A stretch of 64,000 nt of DNA from the NCBI GenBank assembly GCA_029339195.1, contig JAPTJF010000060.1, positions 124,001 to 188,000 of the forward strand. The letters run 5' to 3'. Of this stretch, positions 44,570-55,549 are shown piece after piece. The DNA comes from Micractinium sp. NFX-FRZ. Lineage: Eukaryota > Chlorophyta > Trebouxiophyceae > Chlorellales > Chlorellaceae. Positions within the stretch are counted from its first letter, which is position 1. Every line of letters starts with the position of its first letter. The position numbers were made by a program, and so were the translations under genes. A model generated the notes under the pieces. The model did no database searches and was not told the DNA's origin. It saw only the letters and a list, made by a program, of their open reading frames with translations.

Positions 44570-45383
44570 TCATCAGACTCGCGACAGACACAGAAATTGC
44601 GCGGGCCCTATTCCCAAGGGCCTGATCATGCGTCCATGCCCCAAGGCACACCCAGCACAGCGGCGCCGCCAGCGGCGGCGTCCAGCGGTGGCACTGGCAT
44701 GCTGCCAGCAAAGTGCTTCTTGTGAGTGTCGTCACTTTAGAAGCATGCCAACTAAGGGCATGACCGCTCCTCTATGCATTCGGCAGGCCCTCTATGGGTC
44801 ACTGTCGACCCACCGGCTCAAGCATGCCCGCTCGGAATGAGCGGTACAGGTGTGCGACACCAACTGCCACTGGTCCATATGTGCTGGCACGACCCTCCCT
44901 CGCTCTTGGGTGTCGTGATCTTCCCCACCCCTGCCCCTCGCAATTGGTCGTCATTCCAAAGGGCAACTTCCCAACACAGCGTCAGGCAGCAGCACGAGCA
45001 GCCCTGGGCGGCAGCAGCGTTGACAATGCACAGCTGCGGCAAGCTCGGGTGCTCACTGCTGAGGCTGACCCGCTGACGCCTTGTGTGTTGCCAGTTCTGA
45101 CAGGTAGCAGTTGGGTCATACCATACGCATGCGGGGATTGCACCGTGGATAAATCCACTATATGTACAAGTAGGATGGGGGCAAGTGCTCTACTAGCTGC
45201 TGTTTCTTGTGCGCCACGTTGCACGTAGCGCTGGCAGCTCAGCAGGCACCTGCCGCAGTGGAGCACCCTGCGTGTGGTGACGCTTTAGCGTGGAGGCAGG
45301 CTGTATGCGCTTGCATGCGGGCTCAGCTGGGCGTCAGCAACCGCCTGTTAACTTCGTTGCCACTGGCCCCCCTCCACCTCTGC
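44570..45383. other. Intergenic, TLDc promoter side and ankyrin gene 3' side
   Basis: An 814-bp region without a recognised gene, between two minus-strand genes. It should hold the TLDc promoter and the ankyrin 3' region. Confidence 0.5.
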
Positions 45384-47451
45384 CTAATTGTCGTCATCTT
45401 CCTTCTCAGACGCCTCCAGCTCCTCATCTCCCTCTTGCTCCCCCGCCTCCTCTGCTTCGCTCTCAGACCCTGCCACATCAGATGCCATCTCCTCGCCCTC
45501 CATCCTCTGCACGCATGCATTTGAAAGATGGGGTGAGGGGCACAGGCAGCCAGGGGCACGGAAAGAACGTAGGTTGCTGCGCAGGCTTCTGCCTGGGCAG
45601 CATTCGGCACAACATGTACAATGAATGGCAGGCAGCTGTGTGGGCAGGCCACCGCGTTCCGCCCCACCTCAGCACTGCTGCGTGGCAGTGTCCAGCATGC
45701 AGGGGACACCCATGTCATGTACACTTGGCATGCATTGTGAACGGCAGGTGACGCACCTTGAGCGCCCGATCCAACATCTCGATGACTGCACACAGCTGCT
45801 TCTTGGACAGGCCGTCCCAGCTGGCGCCAGCCCGCACCAACGCCCGCACGGCACCAGCGTGGCCCTCGGAGGCAGCCAGCGCCAGGCCAGTGTTGCCACC
45901 GCTGTCCTTCAGGTCCAGGCTGGCGCCAGCGCTGATCAGCTGCCGCACTACGTCGGTGCACCCAAAGTAGGCTGCCCGGATCAGCGGCGTATCGCCGTCT
46001 GCAGCTGCCAGATCCATGTTAGCGCCATGGCTGAGCAGCACGGACACAGCTTCGTTGTAGTTGTTCTCTGCTGCGAGGGTGAGCGCTGTATCGCCGGAAT
46101 TGTTCACATGGTCCACCTTGGCGCCGTGGCTGAGCAGCGTGCGCACCACTTCCGAATGGTTGGTCTCCGCTGCATATTGCAGCGCCGTAACGCCATCGCT
46201 GTTCCACGTGTCCACGCTGGCGCTGGCGTCAATGAGCAGCTGTACTACATTGGCGTGGCCGTTGACTGCTGCCAAATGCAGCGGCGTGTCGCCATTGCTG
46301 TCAACAGCATCCACGCTGGCGCCCTCCTCCAGCAGCAGTGCCGTCATGCCAATGCGTCCTTTAACAGCTGCCCGGTGCAGCGCTGTCCGGCCGTTACCGT
46401 CTGCCAGGTTCAGGCTGGCGCCTGCTTTGATCAGCAGCCGCACCACATCGCCATGATTGCCGCCTGCTGCCAGATGCAGGCCCGCATATTTGTCCTTGCA
46501 GACCCGATCCACGCTGGCGCCGTGGCTGATCAGCAGCTGCACCACATCAGCGCGCCCATCCTCTGCTGCCCACATCAGGGCCGTGTTGCCTTGGTTCTCC
46601 ACTGCATCCACGCTGGAGCCCTTCTCCAGCAGCAGGCGCACCAAGTCTGCGCTGCCGGACGCCGCCGAATGCAGCAGCACCGGGGTGCCCTCTGGGCAGC
46701 AGAAGTTGGCGTCTGCGCCGCTGTGCAGCAGGGCCTCAGCCAGCCCCAGGTTACCCTGCTGCACGGCGTCCAGCAGCAGGGGTCCCTTGGATGCCGCGTT
46801 GCGAAGCGCCAGCTTGGCCAGTTCCTGTGGGGGTGCAGATCGGGTGCAAAGTGGCAAGCACTTGGATCAAGTTCGATACATGGGGCCGCCAGGGGGCGCA
46901 AGCAGGACGCAAGTCTGTCAATGTTTGCTCCCAAAGCCAGCTGACCACATCGGCTTCTGGAATTGATGTGCAGGTGGAATGCGGTTGCTCACCTTGCACA
47001 GCACAGTGTCGGGCGCCTGTGCATTGGCCGGGGCAGCCCGCACGCGTGGGGTGCGCGCAGAACCGGCACGGCTGGCCACCGTGGCTGCAGTTGGGCAGGC
47101 AGGCGGCAGGCTTGGTGTGAGTGCTGTGTTGGGTGCTTGCCAAAAACACTGCCGGAACATGTTTGAGCTAGTTGATCATTCGTTGCAATCTTCAACTTGC
47201 AACTGGGTTCAGCACAGCGTACAGGCCACAGCAGTTCCGCGGCGCCACACCTGGCGAGCGGGAGGCGGCGGTGGTCATGGGGGTGTCGCCGGGCGCGTCC
47301 AGCTGCTGCAGCGCCTCCTCCAGGTTGCGCTCCACTTGCTTGGCATTGCGCTCCAGCTTGCCCCTGCAGGGGCAGGTTAAAGAGGGGCAAAGGCGAAGCA
47401 ATTTGAAACGTACTTGCGGGATAGGCACCGGGAGGCCCTGCGGGCGCACAT
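45384..47451 (-). CDS. Ankyrin-repeat protein
   Basis: Five exons on the minus strand: 47451-47414, 47363-47251, 47084-46993, 46824-45757 and 45506-45384, giving 477 residues. Ten consecutive 33-residue ankyrin repeats are carried by the long fourth exon, with typical units such as NTALMWAAEDGRADVVQLLI and DTPLHLAAVNGHANVVQLLI. They form a solenoid for protein binding. The N-terminus contains a probable helix (GKLERNAKQVERNLEEALQQ) and a Pro/Ala/Arg linker. The last exon adds a strongly acidic tail ending EKEDDDN. No other domain is visible, so a partner or pathway cannot be named. Exon 1 (MCARRASRCLSRK) rests only on a strong donor (GTACGT) and correct phase, so the start is tentative. Confidence 0.8.
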
Positions 47452-48097
47452 CCAACGTTTACGGTGTATATACGACTTACAGGCGCCCCCTGGTGCTGAT
47501 CCCCTGCGTGGCCTGCACGCTGCCAAGCGGCTGGCGTGAGGCGCTGCGGCCCCTGCGCAGCTGTGTGCCTTGCTGGCTCATGGTACCCTTGTGTGCCCAA
47601 AGGATGGTGCCGAGAAGCGGGAAACGGATCCATTTTCAAGATCTTGGAGGGGCTTGGCTCAGCGCATGCAGCGTGCGCAGCGGCCGCCCCGCCTCTGGTG
47701 ACTCACAAGGAACGGGTCATGAGAGCTGATCACAGGCAGAGCCTTGCAACAGAAGCAATACAGGGCCTTTGCTGCCCATCCGCCTCCTCATGTTGCGCAG
47801 CCTGCTGGAGATCACATACAGCCAGGGTGGCCGGAGCACTGAGCAAAACGAGGCCAAGACTGAAGAGGCACTGGGGGCGACGCAGCTACGGAGAACAAAC
47901 CAAACAGAGCGAGCACGGGGGTAATAGCACTGCGGGGGTGGCGTGGGGGGGCTGCCTGCCCGCCTGCCTGCCGCTCAATAGCAACAAAAGGCCGCGCCGC
48001 TGGCTGCAGCGAACATGATCGCCAGGCAGCACGCTGGCGGATGAGCGGTCCTGCCAGCCTGACAGCCAGCCAGCCTGGAGGTGTGCGCCAGCTGGCA
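47452..48097. other. Intergenic between ankyrin start and NAP1 stop
   Basis: A 646-bp region with no recognised gene. It holds a TATATAC-like motif at about 47465 near the ankyrin start, and the NAP1 3' untranslated region. Confidence 0.5.
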
Positions 48098-51000
48098 TCA
48101 CTGCTGCTTGCACTCCTGCGGCTGCTCCTTGGCGTCTGCCGGGGGCGCGGGCATCCGCTTCTTGTCATCCCCCTCGTCATCCTCGTCATCGTCATCCTCA
48201 TCGTCCTCGTCATCGTCGTGGTCGCCCTCCTCGTCATCCTCCTCCTCATCACCCTCCTCATCCTCCTGCAGGGCGCCGGGTAAAGGGCAAGTCAAGGGGC
48301 GGCCGAGTGGCGTGTGGGGGGGCAGACAGGCAGCGACCTGAGCAGCAGTGCACGGAACAGGCGGGCTGAACAGCAGGTGTGGCAGGGGTGCTGGCGGGGG
48401 ATGGTGCAGCGTGTGGGAAGCTCGTTGCAGCGCAGCGAGGAATGACGTCGCCCACGGCAACACCCGCGCAGCACCCGCGTAGCACAGCGCAGCCCAGGCT
48501 GGCACAGCGCCAGCTCAGCGCACCTCCTCCTCAAACTCCTGCAGCGCCTCCCCGGTGAACCAGGCGGTGGCCTCCGGGATCACCTTCTCCCTGCACACGT
48601 ACAGTACGTTGAGGGAATGGTTGGGTGTGAGGTTGTGCAGGAGCAGGAGGAAGAGGGGAGGAAGGGTGGTAGAAACCGGGTGCAGAAAGGATGGGCATGA
48701 GAGGGGGACAGGGGGGCAAAGGGATCACTGCTAACTGGCTAGAGGGGTGCATGGACAGTCCACGGGCAGGCCGCCAGGCCGGAAGGTGAGCAGGCACGGC
48801 ACCGCACAACTGGCTAAGCAAGCGCCGCCCAGCCCTTCCCAAACCCTCTCCCTGCATTTGTTAAAAGACACCGTGGATGACGACTCCACAAATTTCATCA
48901 CGTACACGACCTCACAGGCCCATGCCTCTCACATCCCACAGGTCCCCACCCCTTGCAAGCACCAGCGCCTTACACCTCAAATGCAACCGCTCTCAACCAC
49001 GCCGCAATAAGGGTCCACTCACTTGATCATCTCGGCAATCTCAAAGTCCCCCTGCATGTCCTCCTCCAGCGCCTCCATCTCCTCCTGCGTCAGCTCAGCC
49101 TCCTCATCCTCCTCCGGGATCTGCGGGTAAAGAAACACAGGGTGTGGAGAGCGCTTGCATTGCGCAGTAGGGGGACAGCTATAGGAGTGCACCCCCTCCT
49201 GCGTCAGCTCATCCTCCTCCGGGATCTGTAAGTCAAATGGGCAGGTGGGTGCAGGGGTAACATTCACTCATACAGCGTGAAAGAGTGGGACAGGTAGAGA
49301 GTGTGCACTCGCTCCAGGGTCAACCCAGCCTCCTCGTCCTCCTAAGGATCTACGGGGGGGACAGGGGCGAAGACGGGTGACCAGCATGAGCATGTGCATT
49401 TCTTTCAAGAGATAGGGGACAGCCAGAGAGCGTGCACCTCCTCCCTGGGTTGGCCCAGCCTCTGCCTCGTCCTCGGGGACGTGCGGGCGGGGCAGGGGCG
49501 GGGAGGGCATTCGTATGTGAGCAATAGAAGAGGCAGCTGGAGAGTGAGCACCCTCCTGGTCCCTTGACAACTCAGCTGTCCCAGCCTGCAACACGTCCAC
49601 CTGCTGCACACCAACGCCCCTGCTAGGCGATAGGATTAAGGTTTATAGGGTTAGGGTTATAGGGCGCTATACCCTATCGGCCTCACCTCTGGCACCTCGG
49701 TGAACCAGCGGAAGAAGGACTCCACAGGCTCCGTCTTGGTCTGCGGCTTGCCGCCCTTGGAGCCTGCAACGGCATAGGTTGGGGAGGGAGGGCGGTGGTG
49801 GGCGGGCGGTGGGCGGCGGCGGGTGCAGGTGCAAGCAAGCACGCGGGCGGCGGGCGAGGGTGCCGGTGCTCGGCACGACAGTGACCAAACCAGGGCTGCC
49901 CACACAAGGCGCACAGCACCCTCACCAGCCTTCCCTGGGCCACCCCATGCCTCAAGGCGTCCCATTCTGTGGTGTGTGTTACTCTAACCCAATCAAGCGC
50001 AGCCGCCCACCTGGCTTGGGCTTCTTCTTCATCACCTTGACCGTCACATCCTTGCCCGACTTCCACTTCACACCAGAGGCTGCAGGTGCAGGGAGGCAGC
50101 GGGGAGGGAGGGGCGAGGAAAGGGGCGGGTCAGGGCAGGGCAGGGCAGGGCAGCGGGGGGGGCATGCTGGGCAGCTGCTTCGGATGCAGGGGGGGCAGAG
50201 TGGCAGGGCCCTTTACCCGCGGGTCACACGCTGCTGCACGTCTGGCTCGGCTGCGTTTGCCGTGCCTCCACCTCAGCATTGCCACGTCGCCATGCACCCA
50301 GCTCAGCGCATCACTCACTCTCCACCTGGGCGTACTCGCCATTCACCCCACACACCCCACCCCTCCACATCAGCAACACTGCCAGCTCAGCGTGCACCAC
50401 ATCACAGCAGCGTGGACCAACAGTTCTGGAGATAATAACCCTTGTACCAAATCAAAAAAAAAACAAGGTTGTCACTCACTCTCCACCTTGCGCAGCATCA
50501 TGTCGTCCTCGTCGCTCAGGTGGTACGTCTTCACCAGCTGGGCGTTGGAGAAGAATGGGTTCTCGCTGAACGTGAAGACAAGGCGGAAGCCCTGCATGCA
50601 GGGGTGGGGGTGAGCAGGAGCAGTGCACAGCATGTGTGTTGCAAGGGGGAAGGGGGGAGGAGGGGTTGTGGAGAGCGTGAAGACGAGGCGGAAGGCCTGC
50701 AGGCGGACAGGCGGGGAGAGCAGCGCACAGCATGTGTGTTACAAGGGGGACGGGGCGAAGACGGGTTGTGGAGAGCGTGAAGATGAGGCGGAAGGCCTTG
50801 CAGGGGGCGGGGGTGAGGAGGAGCAGTGCGTTACGAGGGAGGTGAACAGGGTGGAGACAGCAGTGCGGGATGTCGCTGTGCGGGAGAAAGGAGGAGAAGC
50901 AGGGTTTGCCACGAGAGACAAGGTTCCGTTGGGGGAGCCCTGCACTGCAGGGAGGACAGCAGCAGCCCCACGTGAGGAAGAAGTACATGGAGAGACAGAC

Positions 51001-52952
51001 AGCAGTGCTACAGAACAGGCAGCGCACCTCGTCCTCCTCATCCTCCCCAGTGTCTCCCACCAGCAGTACCCCGCCAGCAGTACCCAACCAGAAGTACCGC
51101 CTCGTTCACCGGTACCACAGAACAGGCAGCGCACCTCGTCCTCCTCGTCCTCCCCAATGCCCCCCTCGGTGCCGTGGAAGCGCTCGCAGCGCACATCCGT
51201 CAGGTAGGACAGCACCTCGGCATCCTTGTCGTTGATCTGCACAGGAGGAGATGGCGGGAACAGGGAACAACGTCGGGTTCGACAGGACTCGCGCCCGTCT
51301 TGGTTGGGTCTGCACACCACCCGGTTTGCCAGTCAGGCTGGCAGGGATGGCAAGAGCAGGCGCACAACTGGCAGGGAAGGCCACGTCAGCCAGTCGGGCC
51401 ACATGGCATTCACATGGTTTCTCATCCCCCAGCCCCCTGTCGACCTGCCTCGCCCCAACACACCGCGCCTGGCACCCAAGCCCCTCCTGCACATACAACA
51501 ACACAAGCCTCCCATCCCCCTCACCGTCTCCTCCTCCATCGCGTTGCGCAGCGCACACATCCAGAAGTCGGGGACGCCTGAGGGCACATCCGCCTCCTCG
51601 GCGGCCAGCGCCTGCTTGCCCTCCTCTGCAGCAGGTATGGGGGGTGGTGTGGGGGTGAGGTTCCATGGGGGAGGGGTGGGTGATGCAGGCAGCAGGATGA
51701 GGGGCTGGGAGAGCCCAGCGACAGAAGGGAGGCGTGCGGGGAAAGCGGGAAGCTCCTGCTGGCCCCGCCTGCCACGGCAGCTGCAAACACACACAGACAG
51801 CGCCCTGTGCAGCACAAGCAGCCTGCCTCGCCAGTCTCGTTCTCGGGCGCCTCTGCTGCATCCCGCCCCGCCCCGCCCCGCCCTGCCCCACCCCCGCCTC
51901 TGGCCGCGCCCTATCTTCGCAGCAGAACCACACAAGGAGCCGGCCTCACCAGTCTCGTTCTCGGGCACCTCCTTGGCGCCGGTGACGACGTCGCGGCGGG
52001 TGTCGTACAGCGGGGTGTACAGCTTCTCGTACTTCTCCTCCAGCGCACGCCGCTCCTCCCTGCACGAGTGTGGGGCAGGGCAGAGGATGAAGGGAAGACG
52101 GGAGGCGTGCACGGGGCACACGCATGCAAGCACGGCCCCCTTTGGGCCCAAGCCTAGCCCACTCGCCAGCCAACTTGCAAGCCCTGCCCTGTACCGTCTT
52201 CTCCCCTTCCCCCACAGGCAGGTGCCTGGACCACACTGCCTTGTTCCGTGCGGGCAAACGCTCAGCATGAACCAGCCGTACTGCTCACCGGTAGCGCTCG
52301 TACAGCTCCGCCCGCTCGCCATCGAGCTCCGCCAGGTATGCAATGCGCGTGCGCACCGGAGCCGGCAGGCTCTCGATGTAGCCGCTAGACTGTCCCACCA
52401 TGCCGTTCAGGGAGCGCTGCATGGGTGGGGGGCACGCGGGACGAGAGGGAGGGAAAGAGGGCGGCTTGAGGGCGGCGGGTGGGAGGCGGGAGGAACAGGC
52501 GGCCGCGGTTGTGCCCGGGAGGTGCGAGGGTGGCTGACTAGCTTGGGCGCGGGCGGGCTGGCAATATCCTCATTGGCAGCAGAGGAGGCGAGAAGGGAAG
52601 CAGCACCCCATAGCAGCAGCACCGTTGAGGCAGACGGCAACGGCAGCGGCAGCGGTGGCGGCGGCGGCAGGTCGACGGCCGGCTTGCCTGCAGTGCCTCA
52701 ACCAGCTGTGTGTTGCCGCCGGCCATAAGCTGACGGAGGACCTCCTGCATTGCAGAGGATGAAGCATGTTGGCACGTCTCATCACTGGGGGCGGCGGGGC
52801 ATGGCGCCTACTGATTGCAGGTTACAGTTGGGGGTTCCGACTACCGGAAGCCCTTCCAAAGCATTTGCAGGCGACAGCAGCGGCCAACTCACAGGGGAAA
52901 CCTCGAACTCGGCGTCCCCAGCGCCTGCCTCCTGAGCCTCCCTCCTGGGCAT
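48098..52952 (-). CDS. NAP1: Nucleosome assembly protein 1 (NAP1)
   Basis: Twelve exons on the minus strand: 52952-52893, 52744-52688, 52416-52289, 52059-51950, 51625-51525, 51236-51135, 50591-50480, 50079-50011, 49763-49687, 49120-49023, 48590-48524 and 48265-48098, giving 382 residues. NAP1 is an H2A-H2B chaperone. The core shows RRALEEKYEKLYTPLYDTRR (dimer helix), VPDFWMCALRN, FSENPFFSNAQLVKTYHL and VESFFRWFTEVPEIPEEDE. A Glu/Asp tract follows, and the protein ends CKQQ, the farnesylation box of plant NAP1 proteins. Intron 2 has a GC donor (CAG|GCAAGC). Four exon edges have intronic copies, the clearest before exon 10. The start MPRREAQEAG is the first in-frame ATG with a good donor. Confidence 0.93.
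49197..49480 (-). repeat. Array of intronic copies of NAP1 exon 10 start
   Basis: Minus-strand copies start at 49225, 49349 and 49480, upstream of the real exon start 49120 (spacing 105, 124 and 131 bp). The nearest keeps its acceptor and reads ATCCCGGAGGAGGATGAGCT; the next keeps AG but is mutated; the farthest has lost AG. A still weaker copy may lie near 49597. Confidence 0.88.
50671..50796 (-). repeat. Two intronic copies of NAP1 exon 7 start
   Basis: GTGAAGACGAGGCGGAAGGC and its near twin recur 105 and 205 bp above the true exon 7 start at 50591. On the minus strand they keep the coding sense (FRL.FT-like). Confidence 0.85.
51028..51058 (-). repeat. Intronic copy of NAP1 exon 6 end
   Basis: The acidic exon end and its GTGCGC donor recur 107 bp into the intron (CGCACCTCGTCCTCCTCATC on the plus strand). 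Confidence 0.85.
51832..51862 (-). repeat. Intronic copy of NAP1 exon 4 end
   Basis: CCAGTCTCGTTCTCGGGCGC on the plus strand repeats the true exon 4 edge at 51950, 118 bp apart. The donor is altered from GT to GC. Confidence 0.88.
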
Positions 52953-53749
52953 TCTAAGGCCGTTTGAAATTGAAGCCTGAGGCGGTGAGAACGGCAGGCA
53001 AGGGTGAGCAGCACCCAACACGGCGGGGCCAAACTTTCAAGTGAGCGGCGCTGCGCACGGCGTGGGGCGCCTCCAGTGCGGCTGCTGCCGCCACCGCAGT
53101 TGATGCAGCCAAGTGCAAAATGAAGCCAGCAAAGCAGACAAAGCGCTGGCAATGCGATTGTTGCATCTGCCGCACAGCAAGCTGCTCAGAGGCTAAAAGT
53201 CTCTTTGCGCTGCAGCCGCGTTCGGCATGGGCGCAGTTCAGGGCCCAAGGGCCTGCCTGCAAAAGCTGCACAGCCTGCACCTGCAGCACTCCTGCTGTGT
53301 GTCACGGTGAAAGCGCCGGCTGTGCTGCCCAGGGCACAGGACATCTGCAAATAAATGCAAAAACAGCCTGTGCATGCCGCACTGTGCAGCCTGACAGGGT
53401 GCCTTGCAATGCCCAGTGCCTAGCAACGCCTAGCATCGTCCATCCTGTTGCGCCGCAAGTGCAGTCCAATGCAGTCCCCAGGCGCAAATCTGCACGCTCC
53501 TCTCCACCCGCCAGCTTCCCTGTGTTGCCTCAAGCCCACTCCTGGGCCAGTTCCCCCCCTCTCCAGGCCCCACCTTGAGTCCATTTGTACATGTGCAGGC
53601 AGCAGAGGGGGTCAAAGGTTACACACACAACCGCCTGCCTGGCAGGCGCGGTATCAAAAATAAGGCGGCAGCTGCGCAGGGTCACTTGCGCGCCCTTGTC
53701 GCAGGGCGCACTGCCACGTCAGCGTGCCGCCACGTCAGCGCCCGCCACG
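52953..53749. other. Intergenic between NAP1 start and thioredoxin stop
   Basis: A 797-bp region without a recognised gene. It should hold the NAP1 promoter and the thioredoxin 3' untranslated region with a TGTAA at 53623 (-). Just below the thioredoxin stop, CCACGTCAGCG-like units repeat three times (53708-53755). Confidence 0.5.
53619..53623 (-). terminator. Candidate TGTAA poly(A) signal, thioredoxin
   Basis: TTACA on the plus strand, 127 bp past the thioredoxin stop. Confidence 0.4.
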
Positions 53750-55084
53750 TCACGCGTACTTGGAGATCAGGTTCTTCAGGCCATCCTTGGAGGCGCCCAC
53801 CAGCTCGTCAACCTTGGCACCGTTCTTCCACACCTGCCGCGGGTCGGCAAATAAAAGAAGAAGAAGCAACTTGATGGCATGGGCAGGCAGGCGGCTGGCC
53901 AGGTGTGGGCGGGGCGCACAGCCGGGGATGCGCTGAAAGGGCCCCTTGCTGTTCACCGGAGCAGCCATCAGGGCACCGCGTGCACAACAGCACACTCTTG
54001 CAGGCAGAGACAGAGAGGCGGGCACGACGGCAGTCGTCCAACACAGACGCAGCGGGCACAGCAGGCACGGCAGGCAGACCTGGAAGGTGGGCATCGCGCT
54101 GATGCCGCACGCCGCCGCCACCTGCTCCACCTCGTCGACATCCACCTGCAACACGCATGGGAATCCATGAAGGGGTTTGAACATATGGATACAATTGTGA
54201 GAAGCGCCACCTGCTCAAACTCTAGCACAGGCGCCAGGTGGGCCACAGAGCGGTGCATTGGGCCGCGTGCGCAGCACCGCCTGCCCTGCCTGCCGGCATC
54301 ACCAAAACTTGGCACACCAGGCAGATGCCCTGCCCCCTCGCCTTCCCCTTTGCCACTCGGCTGCATTCCAGGACTCTGCTGCCCCTCACCTCAACAGACA
54401 CCCCGCCAGTGAGCTCCTCGCTCCGCTTTACTCAACCCAAGAAACCGTGCACTTTCTCCATCTATCTCCCCTTCTACTTATCTTGTCCTTATCCCCACTG
54501 CTGCATTTTCAAACCACTCACCTTGAGGAACACCACTCCGGTGAACTCCTCGCTCAGCGCCTCAAAGATGGGGCCAATCATACGGCAGGGGCCGCACCAG
54601 GTGGCGGTGAAGTCCACCACAATCGGCTTGCCGCTGTTCTCCGCGTGCTGCGCATCCCACTCCGCCTTGCTGCAGGGCCAGGTTGTGGACGGGAGGGAAA
54701 TGCGGTGAGCACGGGAAGCAAGGTGTGTGGGTGGCGAGGAGGGAGCGAGAGAGGAAGGGGAGGGCACGCGTAACGCTGGCACAGCGGCACGGCAGCTGGC
54801 TGACGTGAGCGGACGGCGGCAGGGCTGTGAGCGCTGACCCGGCCACCGCGTTGCTCGCATGTAGCACACCTGCCCTCAACCGCCGGACAGACACCGAAGC
54901 AAGCAAAACAAGAGGGTAGAGCGAAGGAGGCAGAGCGCGGCTGGCGATCAAAAACGAGGCTCAAGAGCGGCCCGGCGCGCCCAGTCACTGGATCGCGAGC
55001 TGCTGATATGACTTGGGCTCAAATTCAGTGGCGCAGGTGGCGCACTGCTCACCTGTGCACAACGATCACCTTGCCGCCGGCCAT
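53750..55084 (-). CDS. Thioredoxin, h type
   Basis: Four exons on the minus strand: 55084-55053, 54669-54522, 54145-54080 and 53833-53750, giving 109 residues. Thioredoxin reduces protein disulfides in the cytosol using electrons from thioredoxin reductase. The active site WCGPC (Cys36, Cys39) sits after [10 protein letters not shown] and before [14 protein letters not shown]. The cis-proline motif is SAMPTFQ, followed by [14 protein letters not shown]. There is no transit or signal peptide, and the length fits the h type. It shares a 465-bp promoter region with the RING-PHD gene. Intron 2 holds a copy of the exon 2 end. Confidence 0.95.
54390..54425 (-). repeat. Intronic copy of thioredoxin exon 2 end
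   Basis: AGTGAGCTCCTCGCTC on the plus strand matches the exon edge (GGTGAACTCCTCGCTC) 132 bp away. The minus-strand GT donor (GTGAGG) is kept. Confidence 0.85.
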
Positions 55085-55549
55085 CTTGCTACTGCCGAGG
55101 GTTGAACGAGAACCGTGGAGTTGAGCTGGGGATACGGCAACAATGCAGAGCACACGTTGTTGTGTTGTGTAGGGGAATTAGGCAGGGAACCGGCATGAGG
55201 TTGGCCGCAGCACGCAGCAGGCCTGTGCCCCGGCTCGTCTTCGACGCCTCCCGCTATCCATAAAGCTCCCCAGTACTGCTCACACGCCTGGAGGGTGCCA
55301 GCGGCGCCCCAGCTGGCGCGTCTCGAACAAACAAATTCACGGCGGCACCAGCAGCGGGTGTACAGGGCGGCAGCGCCAGCCAGCAGGGAATGCAGGGGTC
55401 GGGGCGCGCGTAACAGCGCCCAGACACGGCGACGGTAGTCGGGGGTGAGCAGGGACCCTGCGCCGCCTTCCTGCCGGCGCCCGCAACCGCCGGCACATCC
55501 TGGAGACAGCACTGCACGCAGCTGTCACAACCGCGGCTAGCCGGGCTCC
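55085..55549. promoter_or_regulatory. Divergent promoter region, thioredoxin and RING-PHD gene
   Basis: A 465-bp gap between start codons pointing apart. No specific element was recognised. Confidence 0.45.

Noticed and set aside
45625..46944. 439-codon open frame on the plus strand
   Set aside because: It mirrors the ankyrin-repeat exon on the other strand; its repeated pattern comes only from the ankyrin codons.
51226..52728. 500-codon open frame on the plus strand
   Set aside because: It runs antisense across five NAP1 exons and their introns, is low-complexity and matches no family; GC-rich DNA gives long chance frames.
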